The position numbers and the translations under genes are program-made. The notes beneath the pieces were generated by a model, which saw only the letters and a list, made by a program, of their open reading frames with translations, did no database searches and had not been told where the DNA came from. Source: Argopecten irradians (Eukaryota > Mollusca > Bivalvia > Pectinida > Pectinidae). Taken from it: a stretch of DNA of 64,000 bases. The DNA lies in the NCBI RefSeq assembly GCF_041381155.1, contig NC_091147.1:38566053-38630052 (forward strand), in the 5' to 3' direction. Each line of letters starts with the position of its first letter. Position 1 is the first letter of the stretch. Positions 59,901 through 64,000 of the stretch are shown one piece after another.

Positions 59901-60082
59901 CTGGTGGGAGACTACAGTGCCCTGAAAACTGTCCGGTGAAAGTGTACGAATGGATGAAGAAATGTTGGGAGAAGGACCCAAAACGTCGACCAAGTTTTAC
60001 AGATTTGAAAAATCATTTTGAAGACGACCCACTTTACGGCAGTGCCCAGAGTTTAGGGCTCAGTCAAAAGAAAAAGAATTGA
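29788..60082 (+). CDS. Shark/HTK16-type tyrosine kinase (SH2-ANK-SH2-kinase), 19-exon gene
   Basis: Nineteen exons (listed singly) join to 2385 nt, 794 residues plus stop, all GT-AG and in phase. Order seen: acidic N-terminus; SH2-1 (about 54-145, WYHGKISR and FLVRDS with R85 for phosphotyrosine); ankyrin repeats (about 165-320, e.g. [20 protein letters not shown]); SH2-2 (about 335-430, FLVRKS with R362); proline-rich linker; tyrosine kinase (about 515-780) with P-loop [12 protein letters not shown] (K550), HRDLAARN (D643), DFG (661-663), activation-loop YY (673-674) and WYAPE. All catalytic residues are present. Family knowledge: Drosophila Shark and Hydra HTK16 share this order; fly Shark binds the ITAM of Draper and drives engulfment of cell corpses. 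A similar role here is inference. Fly Shark is longer in the linker. Not a vertebrate Syk/ZAP-70 orthologue, because ankyrin repeats separate the SH2 domains. Confidence 0.95.
30535..30945. repeat. Dispersed repeat, copy 1 (partner at 47572-47960)
   Basis: Both copies contain ACAAGCCGAA, TATTGAACAT and CAGTTTAAAATG...GGCATG in the same order, with the ends at AAAGTTATTGAGAAATCATT or close variants. Roughly 400 bp, no frame, no clear termini. Confidence 0.75.
31424..32513. mobile_element. MITE family G interrupted by another element
   Basis: Outer ends GGGCCCGCTTTCATAAACAT and GTTCATGAAACTGGGCCC enclose a 0.9-kb insert. A family relative without that insert lies at 63506-63670 (GGGCCCAATTTCACAAACAT to CAGTGACACTGGGCC). 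Confidence 0.85.
31521..32437. mobile_element. Nested element with TTAA flanks
   Basis: Ends AGGTAGGTTTCACCCAA and TTGGGCGAAACCTACCT are inverted repeats, and TTAA borders both. TTAA duplications are known for piggyBac and Kolobok-type transposases. About 910 bp, with no coding frame seen. Confidence 0.85.
32925..33815 (+). mobile_element. Tandem-core element, about 147-bp units
   Basis: About six units, each with AAGGCCCAGGATACTCATAT, TGGGCCTGCAGCATGCTGGG and CTTGACCTTCATTCAAGGTC, at about 145-150 bp spacing. It ends AAGGCCCATGTGCCTCTTGT. A single unit recurs at 54065-54265 in intron 13. Confidence 0.8.
34806..34891 (+). mobile_element. Tiny MITE family H copy (about 90 bp)
   Basis: CATTCACCCCT to AGGGGTGAATGAGTTAA with internal TTTAGACTCTTCTAAATCAA. 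Other copies: 53662-53750, and 60149-60237 in reverse orientation. Confidence 0.85.
35329..35875. mobile_element. MITE family C interrupted by MITE family D
   Basis: Outer ends TACCGTATTCAACCTAATAA and TTATTGGGTCGAATACAGTA; the interior is split at a TTAA by the element at 35382-35744. Confidence 0.85.
35382..35744. mobile_element. MITE family D copy, TTAA flanked
   Basis: Ends AGATGCTCCACCGCCGACAG and GTCAGCGGTGGAGCATCT with TTAA on both sides. The interior carries TTAGCACAAAAAATAAT-like and GATGCAATTAATTA blocks. Other copies: 60840-61196, 43208-43605 (complete, reverse), 42113-42390 (truncated) and about 1080-1460 (decayed). Confidence 0.9.
36667..36834 (+). CDS. Kinase exon 2: SH2-1 core
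   Basis: Encodes [38 protein letters not shown] and the [15 protein letters not shown] strand. R85 of FLVRD is the phosphotyrosine-binding arginine. Acceptor TTGGCAG, donor GCAG|GTAAAG, phase 1. Confidence 0.93.
36937..38180 (+). repeat. 53-bp tandem array, about 23 units, from a MITE A end
   Basis: The unit begins CATCCTCAATACTCCAGGGG, continues TTACTATAACTGACGTTACA and ends TCCATCCCTGGAC. It equals the terminal segment of MITE family A. After the last unit the sequence runs into CTCATAGTAAAACTGGAGGC, the next internal segment of that MITE, so the array grew inside one copy whose other end is missing. A few units are shorter or partly deleted. Confidence 0.95.
38427..38573 (+). CDS. Kinase exon 3: SH2-1 end, linker, first ankyrin
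   Basis: Encodes [20 protein letters not shown] (the final SH2 helix and strand), a Pro-rich piece and [11 protein letters not shown], which opens the ankyrin region. Acceptor TTATTTCAG, donor GAAG|GTAGGT. Confidence 0.93.
38786..38970. mobile_element. MITE family B copy
   Basis: TTTGCATATAACAGAGTTAA to GGGCAGATAACTCTGTAATA, in kinase intron 3, about 210 bp past exon 3. Confidence 0.8.
39071..39255. mobile_element. MITE family F copy
   Basis: GTAAACTAACTTTCTTTCAT to CGAATGAAAGCTGTTTTACA. The second copy is at 62867-63092 (TACTGTAAACCAACTTTCTT to GAATGAAAGCTGGTTTACC). Confidence 0.85.
39343..39414 (+). CDS. Kinase exon 4: ankyrin
   Basis: 72 bp encoding [20 protein letters not shown] and NEW, the helix-loop end of the first ankyrin repeat. 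Acceptor TTTATTCCAG, donor TGGG|GTGAGT. Confidence 0.9.
39807..40215. mobile_element. MITE family E copy
   Basis: AAAGGCCCACTACCTTTCCG at the left and CTCCGGAAAGATAATGGGCC at the right. Relatives: about 925 onward and 62112-62345. Confidence 0.75.
40330..40445 (+). CDS. Kinase exon 5: ankyrin repeat
   Basis: Encodes [20 protein letters not shown], then [19 protein letters not shown], a textbook ankyrin repeat. Acceptor TTGTTTACAG, donor CAT|GTAAGA, phase 0. Confidence 0.95.
40598..40641 (+). repeat. Partial copy of the 3' end of kinase exon 5
   Basis: About 40 bp (GATGTAGAGATGAAAGATAG onward to CTCCCCTTC) repeats the exon 5 end about 195 bp downstream, inside intron 5. The copied donor context has changed (CTTCGTATTA), and no acceptor precedes it. 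Confidence 0.85.
41407..41547. repeat. Nested perfect inverted repeat (cruciform-like), copy 1
   Basis: Two arms of about 67 bp around the 7-base loop CGCTTCA. Each arm itself holds the hairpin CAGTTGGCATTCATA...TATGAATGCCAACTG. The copy at about 42499-42640 in the second duplication unit has small changes at the loop (CAAATGCTCACG). Confidence 0.95.
41811..41951 (+). CDS. Kinase exon 6, upstream copy (6A): ankyrin repeat
   Basis: 141-bp phase 0/0 exon encoding [40 protein letters not shown] and GHVECIK. Acceptor TATTTACAG, donor AAA|GTGAGT. The coding sequence is identical to 42903-43043. Either copy completes the ankyrin region in frame. Using both would insert 47 residues and break the repeat register, so one copy per transcript is expected. 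Confidence 0.85.
42903..43043 (+). CDS. Kinase exon 6, downstream copy (6B)
   Basis: Second copy of the ankyrin exon, 1092 bp downstream, with the same splice sites and an identical 47-codon reading. It is part of a 1.09-kb tandem duplication whose intronic flanks differ at scattered positions. Confidence 0.85.
44001..44106 (+). CDS. Kinase exon 7: last ankyrin repeat
   Basis: Encodes [20 protein letters not shown] and [15 protein letters not shown]. Acceptor GTACTTTTCAG, donor CTAA|GTAAGT, phase 1. Confidence 0.93.
44140..44320. mobile_element. MITE family B copy
   Basis: TAATACAGAGTTACTTCCCT to GCAGATAACTCTGTAATATG, starting about 34 bp past the exon 7 donor. Confidence 0.85.
44966..45033 (+). 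CDS. Kinase exon 8: SH2-2 start
   Basis: 68 bp encoding [20 protein letters not shown] and RQ. The WYHG motif that normally opens an SH2 domain reads NWLHP here, so the domain is divergent at its start. Acceptor TTCTCACAG, donor CAG|GTAAGC. Confidence 0.88.
45305..45578 (+). repeat. 137-bp direct tandem doublet
   Basis: GTACATGCTACACTTTCAAG through GCTTCCTGTGGGCTATACC and CGGCGCTGGTA is present twice with few differences, in kinase intron 8. Confidence 0.92.
46102..46239 (+). CDS. Kinase exon 9: SH2-2 core
   Basis: Encodes [40 protein letters not shown] and FEVKVK. R362 in FLVRK is the expected phosphotyrosine ligand. Acceptor AATTCCACAG, donor AAG|GTAAGT. Confidence 0.93.
46258..46390. mobile_element. 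MITE family B copy
   Basis: TTTGCATATTACAGAGTTAT to GGGAGGTAACTCTGTGATAT, starting about 19 bp past the exon 9 donor. Confidence 0.85.
46723..46852 (+). CDS. Kinase exon 10: SH2-2 end
   Basis: Encodes [37 protein letters not shown] and the domain edge, closely resembling the YIDDGPYWPSVEHLIEHFM stretch of fly Shark. Acceptor CCGTTTTCAG, donor CCTG|GTTAGT. Confidence 0.94.
47572..47960. repeat. Dispersed repeat, copy 2 (partner at 30535-30945)
   Basis: Same ordered blocks as the copy in intron 1, including TCAAACAAGCCGAA and GTTTAAAATGAAGGCATG. Confidence 0.75.
48086..48136 (+). CDS. Kinase exon 11: linker
   Basis: 51 bp encoding [17 protein letters not shown]; phase-consistent with exons 10 and 12. 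Acceptor CGTTTTTTCAG, donor CAAG|GTATGT. A linker with no domain match, so it is supported by splicing logic only. Confidence 0.75.
49974..50427 (-). repeat. Four interspersed short repeats inside the YR element
   Basis: The plus-strand motif CTCGACCCTATGCCCAG occurs near 49976, 50082, 50243 and 50410, the first three extended by AACC before and GT after. Spacings are about 106, 161 and 168 bp. They lie downstream of the recombinase ORF in the element's own orientation. Confidence 0.9.
50606..51478 (-). CDS. SGNH hydrolase fused to tyrosine-recombinase C-terminus (element ORF)
   Basis: 290 residues. Residues 10-180 look like an SGNH hydrolase: [10 protein letters not shown] (putative nucleophile S21), QIGGNDLDS and DGVH as the Asp-His pair. 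Residues about 185-290 match the C-terminal catalytic part of tyrosine recombinases: [20 protein letters not shown], then [20 protein letters not shown] (HxxR), MGRWKS and KRYIR with the likely nucleophile Tyr. The N-terminal recombinase core with the first catalytic Arg is missing. Ngaro-type retrotransposons are known to carry an SGNH-like hydrolase ORF as well as the recombinase; the in-frame fusion here is probably from an internal deletion. The first ATG lies inside repeat A1; Met10 at 51451 is just outside it. Not a host gene. Confidence 0.88.
   Translation of the reverse strand: MELKLFVFVMESVDVLILGHSFVRRLRDDLTGSWTNLGFDLDSVRVHCIGKGGSRVRDLPFMSSSISEIQPKIVLLQIGGNDLDSTDHDCVAERLPNDLISVAQWLRAGFGVGQVGIMQLFYRTRTRSVPVDIYNRAVDSVNDRVKMMCEEAQGCFYWRHKGLKTAALLCLKQDGVHLIQAKQQELSTCPVNALYQYVQIRGSSPGPLFIFPGNIPVSYQHFSSCLRNSLIWAGFQPNQYTSHSFRIGAASTAAASGVPDEEIQHMGRWKSLAFKRYIRLPTLFDVTTPH
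52188..52303 (+). CDS. Kinase exon 12: proline/glutamate-rich linker
   Basis: Encodes [42 protein letters not shown] and PPSR motifs could bind SH3 domains. Acceptor TTGCCTTCAG, donor AAT|GTAAAT, phase 0. Confidence 0.82.
52330..52580. mobile_element. MITE family C copy
   Basis: TACCGTATTCGACCAAATAA at the left and TTATTGTGTCGAATACGGTA at the right, beginning about 27 bp past the exon 12 donor. Confidence 0.85.
53662..53750 (+). mobile_element. Tiny MITE family H copy
   Basis: TAACTCATTCACCCCTGATG to GGGATGAATAAGTTA, 68 bp before kinase exon 13. Confidence 0.85.
53818..53905 (+). CDS. Kinase exon 13: linker to kinase domain
   Basis: Encodes [20 protein letters not shown] and IIDFKDIQL, leading straight into the P-loop exon. 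Acceptor CATTGACAG, donor CTTG|GTAAAG. Confidence 0.85.
54065..54265 (+). mobile_element. Fragment of the 147-bp tandem-core element
   Basis: AAAAGGCCCAGGGTACTCAT and CTTGACCTTCATTCAAGG match the units at 32925-33815. It sits 80 bp before exon 14. Confidence 0.75.
54347..54426 (+). CDS. Kinase exon 14: glycine-rich loop
   Basis: Encodes [20 protein letters not shown] and [15 protein letters not shown] (G522, G524, G527) is the nucleotide-binding loop. Acceptor TTTTTCACAG, donor AAG|GTAAAT. Confidence 0.95.
54907..55053 (+). CDS. Kinase exon 15: catalytic lysine and helix C
   Basis: Encodes [40 protein letters not shown] and [10 protein letters not shown]550 of VAVK and E568 of REAI are the expected salt-bridge pair. 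Acceptor TTTGTTTCAG. Confidence 0.96.
55250..55438 (+). CDS. Kinase exon 16: hinge and catalytic loop
   Basis: Encodes [37 protein letters not shown] and [16 protein letters not shown]643 is the catalytic base. The gatekeeper position reads Glu (E595). Acceptor TTTTCTTAG, donor CAG|GTATTA. Confidence 0.97.
56124..56212 (+). CDS. Kinase exon 17: DFG and activation loop
   Basis: Encodes [20 protein letters not shown] and [12 protein letters not shown] at 661-663; tandem Tyr 673/674 are likely autophosphorylation sites. Acceptor CTCATATAG after long T tracts, donor ATG|GTGAGA. Confidence 0.96.
56251..56465 (+). mobile_element. Most complete tRNA-derived SINE
   Basis: The head GCGGTGGCCGAGTGATTAAG resembles the 5' part of a tRNA-Ser/Leu with an A box. 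GCAAGTTCGAATCCTATGTG is the B box, followed by the body GGCAGTTGCCAGGTACTGAC, the tail TCCACCAACAAGCCTGGCAC and the end AGGACGTTAAACTAATAAAC. It inserted about 40 bp past the exon 17 donor. The conserved tail may correspond to a mollusc SINE superfamily; that needs a library search. Confidence 0.85.
56755..57000 (+). repeat. About 44-bp tandem repeat, five to six units
   Basis: CACCAGATATTTAAATGAAA followed by GTTTCCATATTTCTC occurs repeatedly and ends about 50 bp before kinase exon 18. Confidence 0.9.
57053..57179 (+). CDS. Kinase exon 18: APE motif and C-lobe
   Basis: Encodes [40 protein letters not shown]. The APE glutamate and DVWSYGV helix are typical of tyrosine kinases. Acceptor TTTTGTCCAG, donor GAG|GTGAGC. 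Confidence 0.96.
58020..59125 (+). mobile_element. Hairpin-ended element with 157-bp tandem core
   Basis: Starts with the hairpin AGCTCACCTGGCCCAAAGGG/CCGGTGAGCT and ends AACCAGGTGAGCGATACAGG, CCCTCTGGGCCTCTTG. The core is six to seven units with CTACTTGTCCTAGAG at about 58254, 58410, 58567, 58722 and 58879. The first and last segments are inverted to each other (CTCACCTGG / CCAGGTGAG). It lies in kinase intron 18. Confidence 0.88.
59882..60082 (+). CDS. Kinase exon 19 with stop
   Basis: Encodes [40 protein letters not shown], a short tail and TGA at 60080. The RPSF motif closes the kinase fold. The tail after it is only about 25 residues. Acceptor GGTTTTTTTAG. Confidence 0.95.
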   Translation: MIEYVEAGGRLQCPENCPVKVYEWMKKCWEKDPKRRPSFTDLKNHFEDDPLYGSAQSLGLSQKKKN

Positions 60083-60839
60083 ATTATAAAAACTTTTTAG
60101 GAATGTTAAAATGACTTTTTGCCAAAATAATTTAAATCTAGGTAATTTTAACTCATTCACCCCTTAAATTTTATAATGGACTGGTCTAGTCTTTGATTTA
60201 GAAGAGCCTAAATGCGTCTTCTGGGGTGAACAAGTTAAAATATACATATAACTGTAATACCCTTCAGTCCTATCGCATTATTTTATCTAATTTTATAAAA
60301 GTGGACCGTGTGATGTTGGAATTCCAAATTTTCATCAATGTCTATAAATAGCACTTTTCTATAAAATCTCTCTCTGAAATATGACATCACAGGAAACCCA
60401 CATTCAGTCACCGTCATTTTGTGACAAATACCTTAAGCCATTTATTTTCGCGGGGATGATATTTTTGCGATTTTGCGGCACATTGCTATGATCGGGAAAA
60501 TTTGATACACAAAATAATGAGAAATTGTTAAATCTACCTTAAAAATCTATATCGTGAATAATTCTAAAATCGCTAAAATTCAATTTTCTGGTTTTTAGAT
60601 CAAATCGCAAAAATTTTGAACCACGAAAATAGCCAGCTATATAGTTTTAAGTATACATCATAGAGATTGGGACCAAATCTTGTGTTACATTAGTTGACAT
60701 ATCTATGAAATATATAACAGATTGTGAAATCAATGATACTTATTTGAAATATATTTTGATGAAGACATAATAAGGGATAAAGAACGGAAAACATGAGTTA
60801 GGATGTGATAACTTTTCAAAAGTTTATTGAACTTTTAAA

Positions 60840-61196
60840 GATGCTCCGCCGCCGACAGACCATAAATGATACTCATCATTTGAACAACAATTGGTGTTTA
60901 ATTGTGTATATATATGTCTAATTAGCACAAAAAATAATACATAAAATAATTTGTTTTGCTTTGGTGCATGCGCAGTCAGAACTTCATTCTATAAAGAACA
61001 TAGTGCCACGGAATTTTTTCGGGATGCAATTAATTATTTCTAATATTTTTACCTTGAAGTGAAATTAGAAGCTCAAACTTTCCAATGGTGGTAATGGTGT
61101 AAAGTAAGTAATTTTTGTAACTGAAGAAAAATACCAAATAGTCTGATCCTGTTTTTGATAGAGAAAAAATATCATTTGTCAGTGGTGGAGCATCTT
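60840..61196. mobile_element. MITE family D copy, TTAA flanked
   Basis: AGATGCTCCGCCGCCGACAG to GTCAGTGGTGGAGCATCT with TTAA on both sides; 357 bp. Confidence 0.9.
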
Positions 61197-61524
61197 TAAG
61201 TAAATGAGTACATATGTATTTTGCTATAATATTTTATTATCTATGCCTTAAAATGTGTATTATATCTGTTTAATTTTCAAATTTTTTTTTTAATTTTATA
61301 TAAAAAAACCCTCATATTCTAAAAATGAAATATGTGGCTAAATGTGGAAAAAGAGGCTGAAGATATTATTGTTATGTATAGATAGCTATAATTTTGTTTG
61401 GAATACATGATTGTATAATACAACTTCATTATTCAATTTTCAAGAGCATTTCTATAGCCCAAACGTATATGAAAGTTTTGAATTGAGATAGATATTGTAT
61501 TTACTAAAGATTCATACTTCTAGT

Positions 61525-61959
61525 TATCCTCAATTTTCCAGGGGTTACTATCACTGTAACGGTATGCCTCCCCCTTCCCAGAATATGTCATAGTAAAACC
61601 AAAGTCAGTTCAAGAGAAAATAGACCAATCACAAGCCTACAAAAACTTCATTTGAAGCTTATATTAAGAGTGACGCCCAACAAAAAACATAGCAAAACTG
61701 AAGGCAGTTCAGGAGAAAATAGCTGACCAATCACAGACCTGGAGAGACTTCCTTTGAAGATTATGGAGAGAGAGCGACGCCCAACCTCAAAGATACACAG
61801 TCAACCACAGTGTACTGTTATCAGATCCTTTTGATGTACATTAAAGGTACAAACTATCTGTCTCATTTGTGGTCTCACACAGAGCCTTGAGTTCTACTAT
61901 GACATATTGAAGGGGTGGATATTACGACAGTGATAGTAACCACTGGAATATCGAGGATG
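61525..61959. mobile_element. MITE family A copy, longer variant
   Basis: TATCCTCAATTTTCCAGGGG to CCACTGGAATATCGAGGATG; flanks ACTTCTAGT and ACTTCTAGG match at 8 of 9. The interior holds the CATAGTAAAAC/AAACATAGCAAAACTG segment twice, so this copy has an internal partial duplication. Confidence 0.85.
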
Positions 61960-62866
61960 ACTTCTAGGATTCTTTCCATTATCATGATACATGTACGGAC
62001 CAGAACTGTTCATTCACAAAATGATATTGTACAAATATTTATCTTTTACCTAACATACCTGACACCTTGTCAAAGAGTTTATATATCATAAATGAGTTAT
62101 CATAGCTTTATACCTTAAAGGCCAACTACCTTTCCGAAACAAAAATCAAAAGTTTCTTTAAACAATGCTACAATCAGAAAATTCATATTAATGACCTATA
62201 TCATAGCTATATATACCATAAAAGCCTTAAATTAGAACAACTACGGTAAACATTAGACAACTTGCTTTACAAAATTGATAAATTTCGTTTCACATGCTCA
62301 TTTAAAATCTGGAAGTAGTTTCGGAAAGGCATAGGGCCTTTGAAAATTTGTGCTTGAAATGTTATTGAATTCAAAAAAAGACATTCCAATTAGTTTGACC
62401 TGAAACATCATAAAAAGTGATATTACAATACCTCTAACGATGTCATGATCAATAGCTACCTACAAGGACAGATAATTCTGTAATTTATGCAAAGACAGAC
62501 TACTACATGTATGTCAGCTAAGATCGAGTTCTATCTACTAAATCTATATCCTTAGTATATAATTTCAACTACACTAATTAGCACTGTCATTTTATAATGC
62601 TTATTTGCTTAAATTGTTCATTATAAGCCAAAAAAAAAGTCTGTTTAGGGTTACATTGGCGAAAAATACAGGGTCGGTAGGTCGTGGATATTTTTTTTTT
62701 TTTTTAGTGTCTTTCAATTTAAAGTAATGGCCAGATATGGAGTCTTAGATCAAAATCCCAACTTTTTTTTTTTTCGTAGAAAGAGTGGAGAAAAAAATTT
62801 TTGGGGGTAAAAATAAGAGTCGTTCGGGTAACCCTAAAAAGACATTTTTTTTAGGCCTAATTACTG

Positions 62867-63092
62867 TAAACCAACTTTCTTTCGCAGTTATTGAAATTCT
62901 ACGATTTCCATTTCAAAATAAGTTCGCGAAGATTAAAATTCGCTGATTTAACAATTGAACGACAATTCCTATCAATATAGATGATTAAGGTATTAATTCG
63001 TGGAGATAAACTTTTACGAATTTTCTTGGATCGCGAAATTCATGAAAGTAAATCGCAAATCCCATGCGAATGAAAGCTGGTTTACCATATGG
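62867..63092. mobile_element. MITE family F copy
   Basis: TACTGTAAACCAACTTTCTT to GCGAATGAAAGCTGGTTTAC, inverted ends around about 180 bp. Confidence 0.85.
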
Positions 63093-63505
63093 AATCTACT
63101 CTATTTTTTTTCCGTAGATACATGTATCCACACAAAAATGATTGCTGATCAGCATTGTCTATTTATGGATTGCCCTTATTCATACAGAATTATTAATGAT
63201 GAAGAGGTCTATAAACGAATTCTATATTTCATATTTTTGTGAAGTTTTAATATAAATAATGTCATTATATGATCTGTGATTGAAGAATAATAACATCTTG
63301 ATCCTTGTTGAAAATGTCTGTATATTTTTATACGAGAACTATATAAATGTGTTTATAGATATATATTCTACTTTTCCTTATTGAACGAGATGCATGTGAG
63401 AAAAAAAAAAACTGAAAAAAAAATATGAACAAAAACAGGGGAGGTAACTCTGAAAGCTAAAAATGAAGTAAAAACTACTATAATATGATAAAATCACTAG
63501 ATAGG

Positions 63506-63670
63506 GCCCAATTTCACAAACATTCCTTAACTTGAAATTCTCCATTGAGAAGCAATACGCATTTTTCTCTTTAACTTCAGATGATTTTCTCTAACTTTTG
63601 TAATGTTTTCGTATGGGAATTTTAACTTAAGGAATTCCTTCTATTAACAAAAATCAGTGACACTGGGCCA
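63506..63670. mobile_element. MITE family G copy without insert
   Basis: GGGCCCAATTTCACAAACAT to TCAGTGACACTGGGCC. It is the empty-site relative of the interrupted copy at 31424-32513. Confidence 0.8.
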
Positions 63671-64000
63671 AGGTACCTTATAAAATGCAGAGCATGTGTA
63701 GTTGATCTTTTCCAGTAAGTTTAGTCAGTGGTACTGAATGAACAGTCAAATCTCTGACCCCCTAGATAACTATCTTGATTCTCGAAATACCTGTTCTTTT
63801 GCTTGTAGTTTTACTATGAGATAAACCAGGGGTATAGAGATTGTATGTGATCAGAGATAGTCCAGGGGTGTAGAGATCGTATATGATCGGAACCCCTGCA
63901 GTATCCAAGATTTTGGTAACAAGAACATTATTATCTGGAAAAATCTGTATTTTTTAACTCAAAAGGGGCTTGGAGAAGTGGAGACTATTATTTTAGACGC

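Larger units (their letters stand above)
60083..64000. other. Downstream of the kinase gene: repeats, no gene seen
   Basis: No exon or RNA gene is recognised, and no AATAAA signal is seen in the first 700 bp after the stop. It contains MITE H (60149-60237), a repeat shared with 46965-47100 (60430-60640), MITE D (60840-61196), MITE A (61525-61959), MITE E (62112-62345), a family B end (62445), MITE F (62867-63092), MITE G (63506-63670) and a family A right end (63810-63915). Confidence 0.7.

Overview
The window is animal nuclear DNA. It is AT-rich by eye, its genes are split by many introns, and introns and intergenic space are packed with short inverted-repeat elements, tRNA-derived SINEs and tandem-repeat elements with hairpin ends of a kind known from bivalve molluscs. 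A bivalve (or at least lophotrochozoan) source is an inference from the repeats and from the protein set; no species is assigned.

Three protein genes can be read exon by exon with GT-AG junctions and consistent phase. (1) 2384-17666, plus strand: the E2F dimerisation partner DP (TFDP1/2 orthologue), 12 exons, 471 residues. (2) 26780-29486, minus strand: RNF7/RBX2, the RING subunit of cullin-5 ubiquitin ligases, 3 exons, 102 residues. (3) 29788-60082, plus strand: a Shark/HTK16-type tyrosine kinase (SH2 - ankyrin repeats - SH2 - kinase), 19 exons, 794 residues. This architecture exists in Hydra and insects and is absent from vertebrates. DP and RNF7 are tail to tail. RNF7 and the kinase are head to head, with 301 bp between their start codons, so they probably share a promoter region.

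Region by region: 1-2383 promoter and leader of DP with old MITEs; 3441-11130 very large DP intron 2; 12095-13816 tandem duplication of DP exons 5-6 with one damaged copy; 17667-21500 TE-poor AT-rich stretch that looks like a long DP 3' untranslated region; 21550-26240 MITEs and a 155-bp tandem-repeat element; 26780-29486 RNF7; 29999-36666 large kinase intron 1 with nested elements; 36937-38180 a 53-bp tandem array grown out of a MITE end; 41299-43481 a tandem duplication that gives the kinase two copies of an ankyrin exon; 48733-51736 a tyrosine-recombinase retrotransposon remnant with split direct repeats, antisense in kinase intron 11; 52188-60082 linker and kinase-domain exons; 60083-64000 repeats only.

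The genes do not form one pathway. DP acts in cell-cycle transcription, RNF7 in ubiquitin ligation, and the kinase, by analogy with fly Shark, downstream of ITAM-bearing engulfment receptors. The most notable observations are the complete split-direct-repeat structure of the Ngaro-like element, two tandem exon duplications with different consequences for reading frame, the MITE-end-derived array rich in CRE-like motifs, and a MITE family found repeatedly just downstream of 5' splice sites.
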